From Ryuthela nishihirai (lineage: Eukaryota > Arthropoda > Arachnida > Araneae > Heptathelidae), in assembly GCA_038380435.1 (NCBI GenBank), contig JAWZYU010000055.1, positions 3,201,747 through 3,265,746 of the forward strand: a stretch of DNA of 64,000 nucleotides. The letters are read 5' to 3'. Position 1 is the stretch's first letter; each line of letters begins with the position of its first letter. The notes beneath the pieces are model-generated. The model was not told the origin of the DNA. It ran no database searches and was given only the letters and a program-made list of their open reading frames with translations. Positions 49,408 through 62,157 of the stretch are shown one piece after another. The translations under genes and the position numbers were made by a program.

Positions 49408-50814
49408 TGAAATTCAAAGGGAGAATGCTGTTTTCCATATTATAGGGAATGCAATTAATACATTCCTTGCAGATGGCTGTCCTTTAGGTTACGAAATAAT
49501 CTTATTAGAACGCTTAAAATTGAGATGACACACATTAGCTCCTCGGAGAAGCGCTAGCGGGTAGAAGAATATACCCGTGTAATGAAAATATTCATTCGAC
49601 ATAAAAAAAAAAAACCTACGCCAATATCGCGTACACTGACGTGCTCCTCTTTGCTGATGTGTTTGGTGGCAGATACTGACCCCTGCTATGTTTACACAGC
49701 TCCTGCCTTCATACCTGAAGATGACAAATACTAGAGTTGATAACCTACAATGTATCTTTTTGGAAGGCATACGAGGAGGAATTTCGGTGATATGCAGACA
49801 ACAAGCATTTAGAATGAAAAACTGATTGCAAGTTTGCTTTACTGTCATACAAACCTGAAAAGAGATGAAATGGGTAGTACTTTACCCATGATACACCATG
49901 TGACTAGGTCGTTAAATCAAATTACATGCATAAACGAAAATTAGAAAAACAACGAAATGCTTGGTAAATTCAATGAGAATCACTAAAATGTAAAGAGTGT
50001 TGGAATATCTGTAAATGCACACACATTTCAGTGGATAGGTGAATATTTTCACAATTCTTTGGAAGGCACAATAACTGTAAAACATACTGTGACGAGAGAG
50101 AAAGTATAAAAATGTAGTGGGATGGTTGTAAAAAATCGCTTCAAAACAGAAAATTACAACGCAAATACTGAAAGATAGAAAAAAAAACGACTATTCGACG
50201 GTTATTCTAAACTGCTATCTCACGCTCTTTTCAGATTTCCTGGTTCTATAGTTCCCTAGTACGTAGCGCATAAGTGTGGGTGTAGTTGGCTATTTTTCGT
50301 TGCAAACACAAGTTGTTTTCACTATTAGTTATTTTTCCTGCATGAGAATACACATTTCTATACTACATTGCGTACACACGGATGGACGAATATCACAAAA
50401 TACTTTGCATATAGAAAACATCAGCAAAGAACCACAGAAGTTTGGAAATTTAAAATCTGAAAACTCAGTGTTTATAAGAAAACAACAATATTTTCAGTAC
50501 TTCCATGAAAAGTTGAGTCCCAGAATCGATCCGCTAGACCTGACCTTGCATTCTCTGACTTCAACCACCAATAAAACGTAATGTAAGCTCTCTCGTCGGT
50601 TATCCCAACCCGCTATCTCTTTTCAGAGTTTCTGGCCCCCTCGGTACGTTTGAATAAGCGCATAAGTGTGGGTGAAAATGGCTATTTTTCGCTGCAAACA
50701 CAAGTTTTTCGACAAAGATAGGGTGTTTCACTACAATCTAACATGGGATTTCATGTGTGTTTAGTTATTTTTCCGTTAGTTACTTCGGATCTAACAAAGC
50801 CAAGGTTTGAGATC

Positions 50815-50945
50815 CATAGTAAGACATGAACGTTTGTGTTGTTTTCCTACCAAGATCCCGACATCCTCTCACCCCCTTCTACTGGGTCGTATGAAAAAAT
50901 CCTGTAACTGTTACGACAATTAGCTGCGTGAAGGCGTATTTATTT
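50815..50945 (+). mobile_element. Diverged SINE-B relic in the left arm (mirror 55711-55841)
   Basis: Follows the SINE-B body order: GACATGAACGTTTGTGTTGTT, CCCGACATCCTCTCA, a CTGTAACTGTTACGACAATTAGCTGC segment in decayed form, then GTATTTATTTTTA. The tRNA head is gone. A second partial copy lies at 51530-51600 (mirror about 55056-55126). Confidence 0.6.
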
Positions 50946-51074
50946 TTAAAGCAAAGACACACTAATTTCGGACTCGCTAGCTAGAGAATGATATATTAAC
51001 TTGCTAAAGTTTGATTTTAATGATCAGATAGTGTATACATCACCACTTTTTTAGTTCATACTAATATCTTCTAA

Positions 51075-51345
51075 CTTTCAAAGGAAATATTGTCTCATTA
51101 TAAGCGATTTCATACAAAGAGATGCGCACTCTATGCTTCACATTTAAATCTATAGAGATAACGATCACTGCCCATGGAACACATCTGTGAAAAACACGCT
51201 ATGATAGGGTTTGAGGAAGATTTTTAGTCCATGGGGGTGCTGCACTGCAGGAAAGCACATTATCTTTGAGATCAGAACCTACATGAAAGTTATACTGTTT
51301 GGGTTTGAGAAAGATTCTTTAGTTCACGGGACACCGCATGAATAA
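51075..51345 (+). repeat. 270-bp direct repeat, copy 1 (second copy 51898-52165)
   Basis: Shares AAATATTGTCTCATTATAAG through GTTTGGGTTTGAGAAAGATT with the copy 823 bp downstream. Both are mirrored in the right arm (54490-54760 and about 55310-55580). A further unit with GCATAAGTGTGGGTGAA occurs three times (about 50266, 50656 and 51348). Confidence 0.8.
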
Positions 51346-52269
51346 GTGCATAAGTGTGGGTGAAGACGGCTATTTTTCGCTGCAAACACAAGTTTTTCGA
51401 CAAAGATAGGGTGTTTCACTACAATCTAACACGGGATTTCATGTGTGTTTAGTTATTTTTCCTGCATGAGAATATTTCTAATCTATCTCATAGACAGCAG
51501 GTTAGTTACTTCTGATCTAACAAAGCCAAGGTCTGAGATCCGTAGTAAGACATGAACGTTTGTGTTGTTTTCCTACCAAGGTCCCGACATCCTCTCACAT
51601 GAAATATTACTGTACTAGGATCTAGAAAAATCACTATTCATTACATTAATTTTTTTATTACATTCATGTATTTCAACCCATTTTCTTGTCAAGAGCTAAA
51701 ATTATTTGATGAATGAACGACAAAATATCTTCAAATGCAGTGGACGCATGACAGAATAACTTCAAAATAAGTTCCAATAGCTGAAAAAACAACTGTAAAA
51801 AATTAGATAAATACACACCGGGAAAGACAGAATTGCTTTCAAAACATTAAAATACCTTAAATGTGTGGCTGAATCACCACCAAATATCTCCAGCACACTT
51901 TTAAAGGAAATATTGTCTCATTATAAGCGATTTCATACAAAGAGATACGCACTCTATGCTTCACATTTAAATCTATAGAGATAACGATCACTGTCCATGG
52001 AACACATCTGTGAAAAAACACGCTACGATTGGGTTTGAGAAAGATTTTTAGCCCATGGGGGTGCTGCACTGCAAGAAGGCACATTATCTTTGATATCAGA
52101 ACGTACGTGAAAGTTATACTGTTTGGGTTTGAGAAAGATTCTTTAGTTCACAGGGCACAGCATTACACTAAAGCACACTGTCTTGTACGTATGTCTGTGT
52201 CTATGTGTAAATATGTATGTTACTACGAAATGTGTGTACGTGTAGATGTGTGCATATATGTCAAGATGT

Positions 52270-52960
52270 AACTGTGTCTGCATGTTTGTTTCTCTCTAGG
52301 TGTGTGTGTGTGTGTGTTTCAGTGAATCGTGTATGTGTGCGTATGTGAGTGTGTGTATGTTCATGTATGTTAATATGTTTCTTTATATGTATATGTTTTC
52401 GTGCGTATGCGTTAAGATGTCTGTGTACACATAGTCGTTTCTCTGTATGTGTATACGTCTTCATGTTTGTCTCTCTGTGTGTGTGTGTTAAAGTGTCTGT
52501 ATGTGTTTCATCTTTATTTGTATATGTTATCGTATGTGTATGTGTGTGTGTTTGTTCACATGCAAGAATAAACATATTGTCTTACGGACACTTGCTTGCT
52601 ACAGAAGAAGCTAACAATTTAAAACGAGACTAGTGGTTATGCAAAATATTTCATGTGTGCGTATGTGAGTGTGTGTATGTTGATGCATGTTAATATGTTT
52701 CTTTATATGTATATGTTTTCGTGCGTATGTGTTAAGATGTCTGTGTGCATATATTCGTTTCTTTGTATGTCTATACGTCTTCATGTTTGTTTCTCTCTCT
52801 CTCTCTGTGTGTGTGTGTTAAAGTATCTGTATGTGTTTCATCTTTATGTGCATATGTTATCGTATGTGTGTGTGTGTGTTTGTTCACATGCAAGAATAAA
52901 CGTATTGTCTTACGGACACTTGCTTGCTACAGAAGAAGTTAACAATTTAAAACGAGAGTT
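52270..52960 (+). repeat. TG-rich and TGTATG-type simple repeat, two units (mirror about 53700-54390)
   Basis: Long purine/pyrimidine alternation (TGTGTG, GTATGTGT) arranged as a roughly 320-bp direct repeat (about 52325 and 52650). It flanks the palindrome centre on both sides; alternating TG tracts can adopt non-B DNA. Open frames here only encode low-complexity Cys/Val or His/Thr strings. Confidence 0.8.
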
Positions 52961-53290
52961 GTGGCTATGCAAAATATTTCATCACAGATCTTAACTTGAA
53001 TACTCATATTTCAGGAGATGTAAGGCTTTTTCTTCAGCACGTTCGAATATTTTTTGAACACGACTGTCTTACGTTACGTCTTACGTTACGTTTCCTGTCA
53101 GATGTCTCGTAACGAACAAATCGTGTGTGTGTGTGTGTGTTCTGCTAATACAGAAGAGGACATTCAACCGAGAATATTTCAAACTTAGAATAATACGACA
53201 TCCTGATGCGTTAAGAACGAAGTGGAGGGATACTAACAGCTGAAACACGACCTGAAGCGATCGAAATCCTGTTGTTTCGCGCAAGGGGAC

Positions 53291-53369
53291 GAAGGGTGAT
53301 AAAACGTAAAAAATCCTTGTTTCAAAAAAGAGGCCTCTTTTTTGAAACTACTGGATTTTTTCAGTAGTA
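53291..53369. repeat. Palindrome centre
   Basis: A 79-bp core between the fully paired arms. It contains a perfect 30-bp palindrome at 53319-53348 (half-site GTTTCAAAAAAGAGG) with symmetry between 53333 and 53334. Left and right of it are imperfectly complementary stretches of 28 and 21 nt. Confidence 0.9.
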
Positions 53370-56300
53370 GTCCCCTTGCGCGAAACAGGATTTCGATCGC
53401 TTCAGGTTGTGTTTCAGCTGTTAGTATCCCTCCACTTCGTTCTTAACGCATCAGGATGTCGTATTATTCTAAGTTTGAAATATTCTCGGTTGAATGTCCT
53501 CTTCTGTATTAGCAGAACACACACACACACACACACGATTTGTTCGTTACGAGACATCTGACAGGAAACGTAACGTAAGACGTAACGTAAGACAGTCGTG
53601 TTCAAAAAATATTCGAACGTGCTGAAGAAAAAGCCTTACATCTCCTGAAATATGAGTATTCAAGTTAAGATCTGTGATGAAATATTTTGCATAGCCACAA
53701 CTCTCGTTTTAAATTGTTAGCTTCTTCTGTAGCAAGCAAGTGTCCGTAAGACAATACGTTTATTCTTGCATGTGAACAAACACACACACACATACGATAA
53801 CATATGCACATAAAGATGAAACACATACAGATACTTTAACACACACACACACAGAGAGAGAGAGAGAAACAAACATGAAAACGTATAGACATACAAAGAA
53901 ACGAATATATGCACACAGACATCTTAACACATACGCACGAAAACATATACATATAAAGAAACATATTAACATGCATCAACATACACACACTCACATACGC
54001 ACACATGAAATATTTTACATAACCACTAGTCTCGTTTTAAATTGTTAGCTTCTTCTGTAGCAAGCAAGTGTCCGTAAGACAATATGTTTATTCTTGCATG
54101 TGAACAAACACACACACATACACATACGATAACATATACAAATAAAGATGAAACACATACAGACACTTTAACACACACACACAGAGAGACAAACATGAAG
54201 ACGTATACACATACAGAGAAACGACTATGTGTACACAGACATCTTAACGCATACGCACGAAAACATATACATATAAAGAAACATATTAACATACATGAAC
54301 ATACACACACTCACATACGCACACATACACGATTCACTGAAACACACACACACACACCTAGAGAGAAACAAACATGCAGACACAGTTACATCTTGACATA
54401 TATGCACACATCTACACGTACACACATTTCGTAGTAACATACATATTTACACATAGACACAGACATACGTACAAGACAGTGTGCTTTAGTGTAATGTTGT
54501 GCCCTGTGAACTAAAGAATCTTTCTCAAACCCAAACAGTATAACTTTCACGTACGTTCTGATATCAAAGATAATGTGCCTTCTTGCAGTGCAGCACCCCC
54601 ATGGGCTAAAAATCTTTCTCAAACTCAATCGTAGCGTGTTTTTTCACAGATGTGTTCCATGGACAGTGATCGTTATCTCTATAGATTTAAATGTGAAGCA
54701 TAGAGTGCGTATCTCTTTGTATGAAATCGCTTATAATGAGACAATATTTCCTTTAAAAGTGTGCTGGAGATATTTGGTGGTGATTCAGCCACACATTTAA
54801 GGTATTTTAATGTTTTGAAAGCAATTCTGTCTTTCCCGGTGTGTATTTATCTAATTTTTTACAGTTGTTTTTTCAGCTATTGGAACTTATTTTGAAGTTA
54901 TTCTGTCATGCGTCCACTGCATTTGAAGATATTTTGTCGTTCATTCATCAAATAATTTTAGCTCTTGACAAGAAAATGGGTTGAAATACATGAATGTAAT
55001 AAAAAAATTAATGTAATGAATAGTGATTTTTCTAGATCCTAGTACAGTAATATTTCATGTGAGAGGATGTCGGGACCTTGGTAGGAAAACAACACAAACG
55101 TTCATGTCTTACTACGGATCTCAGACCTTGGCTTTGTTAGATCAGAAGTAACTAACCTGCTGTCTATGAGATAGATTAGAAATATTCTCATGCAGGAAAA
55201 ATAACTAAACACACATGAAATCCCGTGTTAGATTGTAGTGAAACACCCTATCTTTGTCGAAAAACTTGTGTTTGCAGCGAAAAATAGCCGTCTTCACCCA
55301 CACTTATGCACTTATTCATGCGGTGTCCCGTGAACTAAAGAATCTTTCTCAAACCCAAACAGTATAACTTTCATGTAGGTTCTGATCTCAAAGATAATGT
55401 GCTTTCCTGCAGTGCAGCACCCCCATGGACTAAAAATCTTCCTCAAACCCTATCATAGCGTGTTTTTCACAGATGTGTTCCATGGGCAGTGATCGTTATC
55501 TCTATAGATTTAAATGTGAAGCATAGAGTGCGCATCTCTTTGTATGAAATCGCTTATAATGAGACAATATTTCCTTTGAAAGTTAGAAGATATTAGTATG
55601 AACTAAAAAAGTGGTGATGTATACACTATCTGATCATTAAAATCAAACTTTAGCAAGTTAATATATCATTCTCTAGCTAGCGAGTCCGAAATTAGTGTGT
55701 CTTTGCTTTAAAAATAAATACGCCTTCACGCAGCTAATTGTCGTAACAGTTACAGGATTTTTTCATACGACCCAGTAGAAGGGGGTGAGAGGATGTCGGG
55801 ATCTTGGTAGGAAAACAACACAAACGTTCATGTCTTACTATGGATCTCAAACCTTGGCTTTGTTAGATCCGAAGTAACTAACGGAAAAATAACTAAACAC
55901 ACATGAAATCCCATGTTAGATTGTAGTGAAACACCCTATCTTTGTCGAAAAACTTGTGTTTGCAGCGAAAAATAGCCATTTTCACCCACACTTATGCGCT
56001 TATTCAAACGTACCGAGGGGGCCAGAAACTCTGAAAAGAGATAGCGGGTTGGGATAACCGACGAGAGAGCTTACATTACGTTTTATTGGTGGTTGAAGTC
56101 AGAGAATGCAAGGTCAGGTCTAGCGGATCGATTCTGGGACTCAACTTTTCATGGAAGTACTGAAAATATTGTTGTTTTCTTATAAACACTGAGTTTTCAG
56201 ATTTTAAATTTCCAAACTTCTGTGGTTCTTTGCTGATGTTTTCTATATGCAAAGTATTTTGTGATATTCGTCCATCCGTGTGTACGCAATGTAGTATAGA

Positions 56301-59300
56301 AATGTGTATTCTCATGCAGGAAAAATAACTAATAGTGAAAACAACTTGTGTTTGCAACGAAAAATAGCCAACTACACCCACACTTATGCGCTACGTACTA
56401 GGGAACTATAGAACCAGGAAATCTGAAAAGAGCGTGAGATAGCAGTTTAGAATAACCGTCGAATAGTCGTTTTTTTTTCTATCTTTCAGTATTTGCGTTG
56501 TAATTTTCTGTTTTGAAGCGATTTTTTACAACCATCCCACTACATTTTTATACTTTCTCTCTCGTCACAGTATGTTTTACAGTTATTGTGCCTTCCAAAG
56601 AATTGTGAAAATATTCACCTATCCACTGAAATGTGTGTGCATTTACAGATATTCCAACACTCTTTACATTTTAGTGATTCTCATTGAATTTACCAAGCAT
56701 TTCGTTGTTTTTCTAATTTTCGTTTATGCATGTAATTTGATTTAACGACCTAGTCACATGGTGTATCATGGGTAAAGTACTACCCATTTCATCTCTTTTC
56801 AGGTTTGTATGACAGTAAAGCAAACTTGCAATCAGTTTTTCATTCTAAATGCTTGTTGTCTGCATATCACCGAAATTCCTCCTCGTATGCCTTCCAAAAA
56901 GATACATTGTAGGTTATCAACTCTAGTATTTGTCATCTTCAGGTATGAAGGCAGGAGCTGTGTAAACATAGCAGGGGTCAGTATCTGCCACCAAACACAT
57001 CAGCAAAGAGGAGCACGTCAGTGTACGCGATATTGGCGTAGGTTTTTTTTTTATGTCGAATGAATATTTTCATTACACGGGTATATTCTTCTACCCGCTA
57101 GCGCTTCTCCGAGGAGCTAATGTGTGTCATCTCAATTTTAAGCGTTCTAATAAGATTATTTCGTAACCTAAAGGACAGCCATCTGCAAGGAATGTATTAA
57201 TTGCATTCCCTATAATATGGAAAACAGCATTCTCCCTTTGAATTTCATAGAAACAAATTCTTAATGGAACAATAATGCTACTTTTCATCGTCTGATAACA
57301 GTAGGAGATTTGCGTGCGCTTTAAATCTGAATGGTGTGATGTAGAGTGGGAACATCTCTTTCTCGTATCCAGACAGAAATGTTAATTTTTTCGAATTTAG
57401 ATATTTGATTTATTGTTAAAGGGAAAATTAGACCTGGTGTGTTTTCTTCTAAATGTATATAGTTGTTAAGGTGTTCAGTGTTTCCTATTGCAGGATACAA
57501 AGTGGCTAAAACAGACAAAACATTTTTTGTTGGAATTACATACATTAACAATAGCACGTTTTCATTAGTAATTCTCTTGGAGTAGGGATATAACTAGGTC
57601 CCGCAAGAGGCCAATGTTCATTTCACTATGGAGTACAGTATCCACTATGTGCTCCTTCAAATGAGGTCTTGATCTTCTTGCACATTGAATCCGATTCTCT
57701 GTTTAGGGATGATGTAGGAAGACTTGTGACACAGTTACTTCGGAAAAACGGAGTGCAGTGTTCGAAGGGGAGGTTTTTCACCTGAAGCGCACTGTAAGGT
57801 ACCATTTAATAACTATTTTAAACTTTGTCCACTAAATTATTTTTCTGATCGTAATACATGCAATTGAATTTCGTTGAAACATATTTCTTCCCGACACTGT
57901 ACCATAATTGTGTATTCTTATGGAAGTTGAGTGATTCAAGTCACTGGTTCATTTCTAACAATAGTTTTTCAAGTAAGCTGAAATCTGGAGATGTTTTAGC
58001 ACGAAATCAGTTTGTTCTTCCCAGTATTTTCTCAGTGATACCCCATTATTTAATTAGTTTTTATTTTTAATGAAGGAAATCGTTTTATCAGTAGCAAATA
58101 TTGTCGAGCGGATAGCAGGGCCAGAGTTGAGATTTATCTCCGCAAAAATCCGCGCCCTGGCGATGACGCTTCAGCTATCGGTACTGAGGTAGCGCGTTCA
58201 AATACGGCGACGAAAGCCAATATTTTTTTTTAAAATACAGGAGACATACTAAAAATAGTATGGACGTTGGATGACACCGATTAAATGCGCAAAAACTGAT
58301 TTGGTTTAAAGAGGGGAGGGCTTAAAATATAGGTGGATCTATGAAGAGGGGAGGGCTTAAAATATGGGTTAAACAGGGGAAAAACAAGAAAATTCGAGAA
58401 GAGGACTTAAAATATAAGTCAACCAGGGGTTCTATGAAGAGGACTTAAAATATGGTCGGTTGCGACATAGAGTTCAAAGTCCAATCTGAGAAGGCAATGT
58501 GGATTCTAGGAAATATCTATTTTTAAACCTTATCAGTGTCAAATGCAGACACAGTGAAGCGCTGGACATTTGACCTTCCAGCTGAAAAAGGATTGCACCA
58601 TATCGTGTGATGTGGTGAAAGTGCTGTTGCTACCCCCTAATAAACGATCTGAAGGATGTCAACAGGAAACGTACGATTTCCGATACACTGATAACAGTCT
58701 TTGTAAACTTTTAGGCTGGTGAGCGTCTAAAGCTGGATCTTATATACAAGTCCTACGAATAATTTAAACCAAATTTTATTAATTTTTCTCTGGAACAGTT
58801 ACTGTGTCATTCTTCTAGTAAAATACGTGGACCTTGGATCCGATGAGACTTTTTCCCGAAATTAACGTTGAGGTACGCTAGCGACGGAATGATTTTTTTT
58901 TTCCGATTAAACCCATCTAGAGTAAACTGATTTATTACGAGCGCTGGATGATTTTAATAAAGGTAAGTGAGAGTTTTTATTTACTAGGGGATCGATTAAC
59001 GGGGTTGGAAAAAATGAATCCCAAAGAATTGAAGTTTAATAAAAGGGAATCGTTTAGCAGTCCTGGCAAAATGAATAGCAAAAGATTTTTAATAGAGGTA
59101 ACTTTTAATAGAAAGGGTTTTAATTAATAAGAATACAACTTTGAGAGTTGATTTTTACAATTGAGAGATTCTTTGTAATATTTGCTAAATTTTGACTATC
59201 AGTCCAGCTGCAAATAAAATATCAGTGGATTAGTGCAGGTAAGTTGAAAGGGTGCGTGAGACATTGTATTATTTTTTTTTATAGTTGAAGTATTTGCTAA

Positions 59301-61578
59301 AACTAATGTTCCCCTACACCGTTAACGTGCATTCGTGATGGAACTAAAGTTTTTACGCAACAGTAACTGCAACGTACTTTGAACATTCTACTGCGTACAA
59401 AAAAAAAAAAGTTATTTTTTTACCCGATTTCAACAGCGTGATGCGGCATACGTTCGCACGCAAACGATGTTAAAGACGGTTTTTTAGCCGACTTTTCTAC
59501 AGTGTAGCATTACTACGTGGAAACACAGATATCTGACGGGACCAACCCGATGGAGACTAATTTTAATAAGCCCAGCACTTGGAGGTTTAGGACGCGTCAT
59601 TTCAAAAGGGTTTGTCTACATTGGGTACATTGAAACGCCCTTGTATCGTAAAGGATAGAATTGGGAGAACCGTCTCGGGACTTGGAAAAATATCGAGTCC
59701 GAAAACCACGATAAAGAGTGCTAGTGGGTTTTCACGATGTAGGGCAGTGCTCCTGACACGGAAGCAGCACAGATCCAAGATTCGTTCGTTAATAAAACCC
59801 TTGTGATTCCCCGTTTGGAATAATTTCACAGGACTTAACCATCCGTCAGTGAAACGTTGTCCAGGGTGAGGATCCGAACACTGAGTCTTTTAGGTCGGCC
59901 CTATTACCCCTCAATATTTTTCATCGTGACGAGTATAATCAGTTTTTATTAATTTTTAACCCATCGGCATTTTCTGCGGGCCAGTCTTTTAAAAATAGTT
60001 ACTGTGGATAGTCCTAGTAAGCGACAGCCAACAGTCACGGAGTTAAAAGAAATAAGTGTTACTGAAACGGACTTAAAATACGTGAGTTATAAAAAATACA
60101 TATGTTAACGTGAAAGGACTATCGGGTTCATTATAAGAAATACGTAGAAAAAACTAGTTATAAAGAATACGAAGGTTGTAAAAAACGTGTACTAGGTTAA
60201 TATCTGAAATGTCTGACCCGTTCGACACCTATCTAGACCACATTAAGTACAAACCATAGTCGAGTGCGTCCGGCTATCCGAGCCCAAGATAGTCGGTTCG
60301 AATCTCACTGCAGGGGGAGGATTTTTTTTTTTTTTTTTGATGAAACCCATCTACAGAAAACTGTTTTTTATTACGACCGTGGAGTGATTTTTTAATAAAG
60401 GTGAGAGAATTTTTGATGAGTATTTAATTATAAGGAATAAATACAGAGAATATACAACATGTTTAGAGAACTTGTAAAAGGACGTGAGTTTGTGAAGTTT
60501 TAATAGAGGTAACTTTTAATAGAAGGGATGTGTGGTTTTGGTGAGTGTTTAATTAATAAGAATACAACTTTGAGAGTTGATTTTCTGTTAAAGAAAGTTT
60601 TATTTAGAGAGCTGCATTAGGCATTCTGACCGTTGTCATTCAGAAAGAGTTGAGTGGTCTTGTAAAATTTCAGATGAATACCTAGAGAGTTTTTAAATAC
60701 AGGAGATGTACTAAAATACGTATTGGACACCACCGATTAGTTTTTTAAGGGGAGGGAGGTTTAATAAGAATACAACTTTGGGAGTTGATTTTACAATTGA
60801 GACTTGTATCATCCTTTTCTGTGCAATTATTCTGAGGCGTGCATCAGCCGGTCCGAGGGAAGGAGGGGCCTTAAAATATAGGTAGAGCTTAAAATATTGG
60901 TCAACCAGGGGGGTCTTTTTGGAGGTGTTTTTGCAATTGAGACTTGTAATCATCCTTTTCTGTGCAATTATTCTTAGGCGTGCATCAACCAGTCCGTGGG
61001 AAGGAGGGGGCTTAAAATATAGGTAGGGCTTAAAATATAGGTCAACCAGGGGGGTCTTTTTGGAGGTGTTTTTACAATTGAGACTTGTGTCATCCTTTTC
61101 TGTGCAATTATTCTGAGGCTTGTAATCCGAGGGAAGAAGGGGGCTTAAAATATAGGTAGGGCTTAAAATATAGGTCAACCAGGGGGTCTGCAAGTGGAGG
61201 GTTTAAAATATAAGTCAACCATTGGGGGGTCTGAAATAAAGGAAAATCGATAAAGGAAAATCGAGACTATTCGAGAAGGGGAGCTTAAAATTAGAGTTAA
61301 AAACTAGATAGCACAAGGGGTTAAAAGGGGGAGGAATTTTTAATTATGAATTATTAATTATGAATTATTAATACCACGACAGTTGCTACGCCAGGGTCAA
61401 TTTCCTGTTGATTGCAACATAGGGGTCAAAGTTTAGAAGGCAGCGTGGCCCAGCACAGGTCAATTTCCGGTCGATTGCGACATAGGGGGTCCAAGTCAAG
61501 AAGGCAACGTGGACGATTGCGACATAGGGGGGGAAAGCACTGTGCAAAGGGGGTACCGTCGGGTGTGATGAAACTACT
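53370..61578 (-). repeat. Right arm of the palindrome
   Basis: Complement of the left arm along its whole length, with the same relics in mirror order. It ends CTACT at 61578. Confidence 0.9.
57248..57557 (-). pseudogene. Polinton-type DNA polymerase B fragment, mirror copy (right arm)
   Basis: Exact mirror of 49098-49407, with the same frameshift and the same stop. Sharing both lesions shows the gene was already dead when the arms became identical, or that the arms have since been homogenised. Confidence 0.75.
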
Positions 61579-61994
61579 TACTTATTCGTAAACGCATGTA
61601 CTTGTTTGTAAGAATACTTTCTTCTTTGTAAGTGTTATGTACTTATTCGTAGACGCATGTGCTTGTTTGTAAGAGTACTTTCTTGTTTGTAAGTGTACTT
61701 TCTTGTTTGCAAATGTATGTACTTATTCGCAGACGCATGTGCTTGTTTGTAAGAGTACTTTCTCATTTGTAAGAGTATGTACTTATTCGTAAACGCATGT
61801 GCTTTTTTGTAAGAGTACTTTATTCTTTGAAAGGGTATGTACTTGTTCATAAGAGCACGTGTTTTTTTTGTAAGAGTATGTACTTATTCGTAAACGCATG
61901 TGCTTTTTTTTTGTAAGAGTACTTTCTTGTTTGTAAGCATTTTTACTTGTTTGTAAGAATTTGTGCTTGTTTGTAAGCATATATATATATTGTA
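61579..61994 (+). repeat. Second satellite, resumed after the insertion
   Basis: Starts with the TACTTA duplication, then TTCGTAAACGCATG and CTTGTTTGTAAG units in the same orientation as 40590-45078. It ends in an AT run and a TTGTAAG/CTTACAA inversion point at about 61990-62003. Confidence 0.9.
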
Positions 61995-62113
61995 AGAGCT
62001 TACAAACAAAAACATAATCTTACAGTGCGTCTGTGTTTGTTTGAAAGTGTCTGTAGTTGTTTGTGTGTTAGTTTGAACGTGTCTGTAGTTTGTGTGTTTG
62101 TTTATAGTAGATG
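61995..62113 (-). repeat. Inverted copy of the satellite spacer (43385-43500)
   Basis: Complement of the CACTGTAAGATTATG...AAACACACAAACTACAGAC spacer found at 43385-43500 and 44620-44735. The same inverted segment continues after an interruption at about 62510-62575, leading straight into SINE-A. Confidence 0.75.
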
Positions 62114-62157
62114 TATTTGTGCAGACATATGTTTGTATATGTGTTTATTTGTATATA

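Larger units (their letters stand above)
45079..53290 (+). repeat. Left arm of the palindrome
   Basis: Positions x in this arm pair with about 106656 - x in the right arm. Contents: terminal repeats with TATGTCGCAATC words (45130-45250), a three-unit tandem repeat (45464-45890), direct repeats 46070-46330 and 47500-47760, SINE relics, the polymerase relic, a 270-bp direct repeat and TG-rich sequence toward the centre. Confidence 0.9.
45079..61578. mobile_element. Palindromic Polinton/Maverick-like element, 16.5 kb
   Basis: Two inverted arms (45079-53290 and 53370-61578) of about 8.2 kb with a 79-bp centre. Ends are AGTAGTTTCATCACACCC and its complement, flanked by the 6-bp duplication TACTTA. 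A 6-bp duplication, AG...CT ends and a 15-20 kb size are the known hallmarks of Polintons; a DNA polymerase B relic in each arm supports this. I could identify no integrase, packaging ATPase, protease or capsid gene, so it is non-autonomous. By eye the arms differ by a handful of substitutions and short indels (for example at 45104, 46036, 46468 and 47920). Confidence 0.8.

Noticed and set aside
49489..49848. 119-codon minus-strand frame in the left arm as a gene
   Set aside because: It contains poly-Phe from an A-run whose length differs between the arms (12 versus 10), so the frame is not maintained in the mirror copy.
52261..52575. His/Thr-rich frame near the palindrome centre
   Set aside because: It is a translation of TG/CA simple repeats.
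45079..61578. Palindrome as a simple assembly or missed-adapter artefact
   Set aside because: Exact outer ends, a 6-bp duplication, non-inverted flanking satellite and arm-specific differences all argue for a real insertion, though read-level proof is not available to me.
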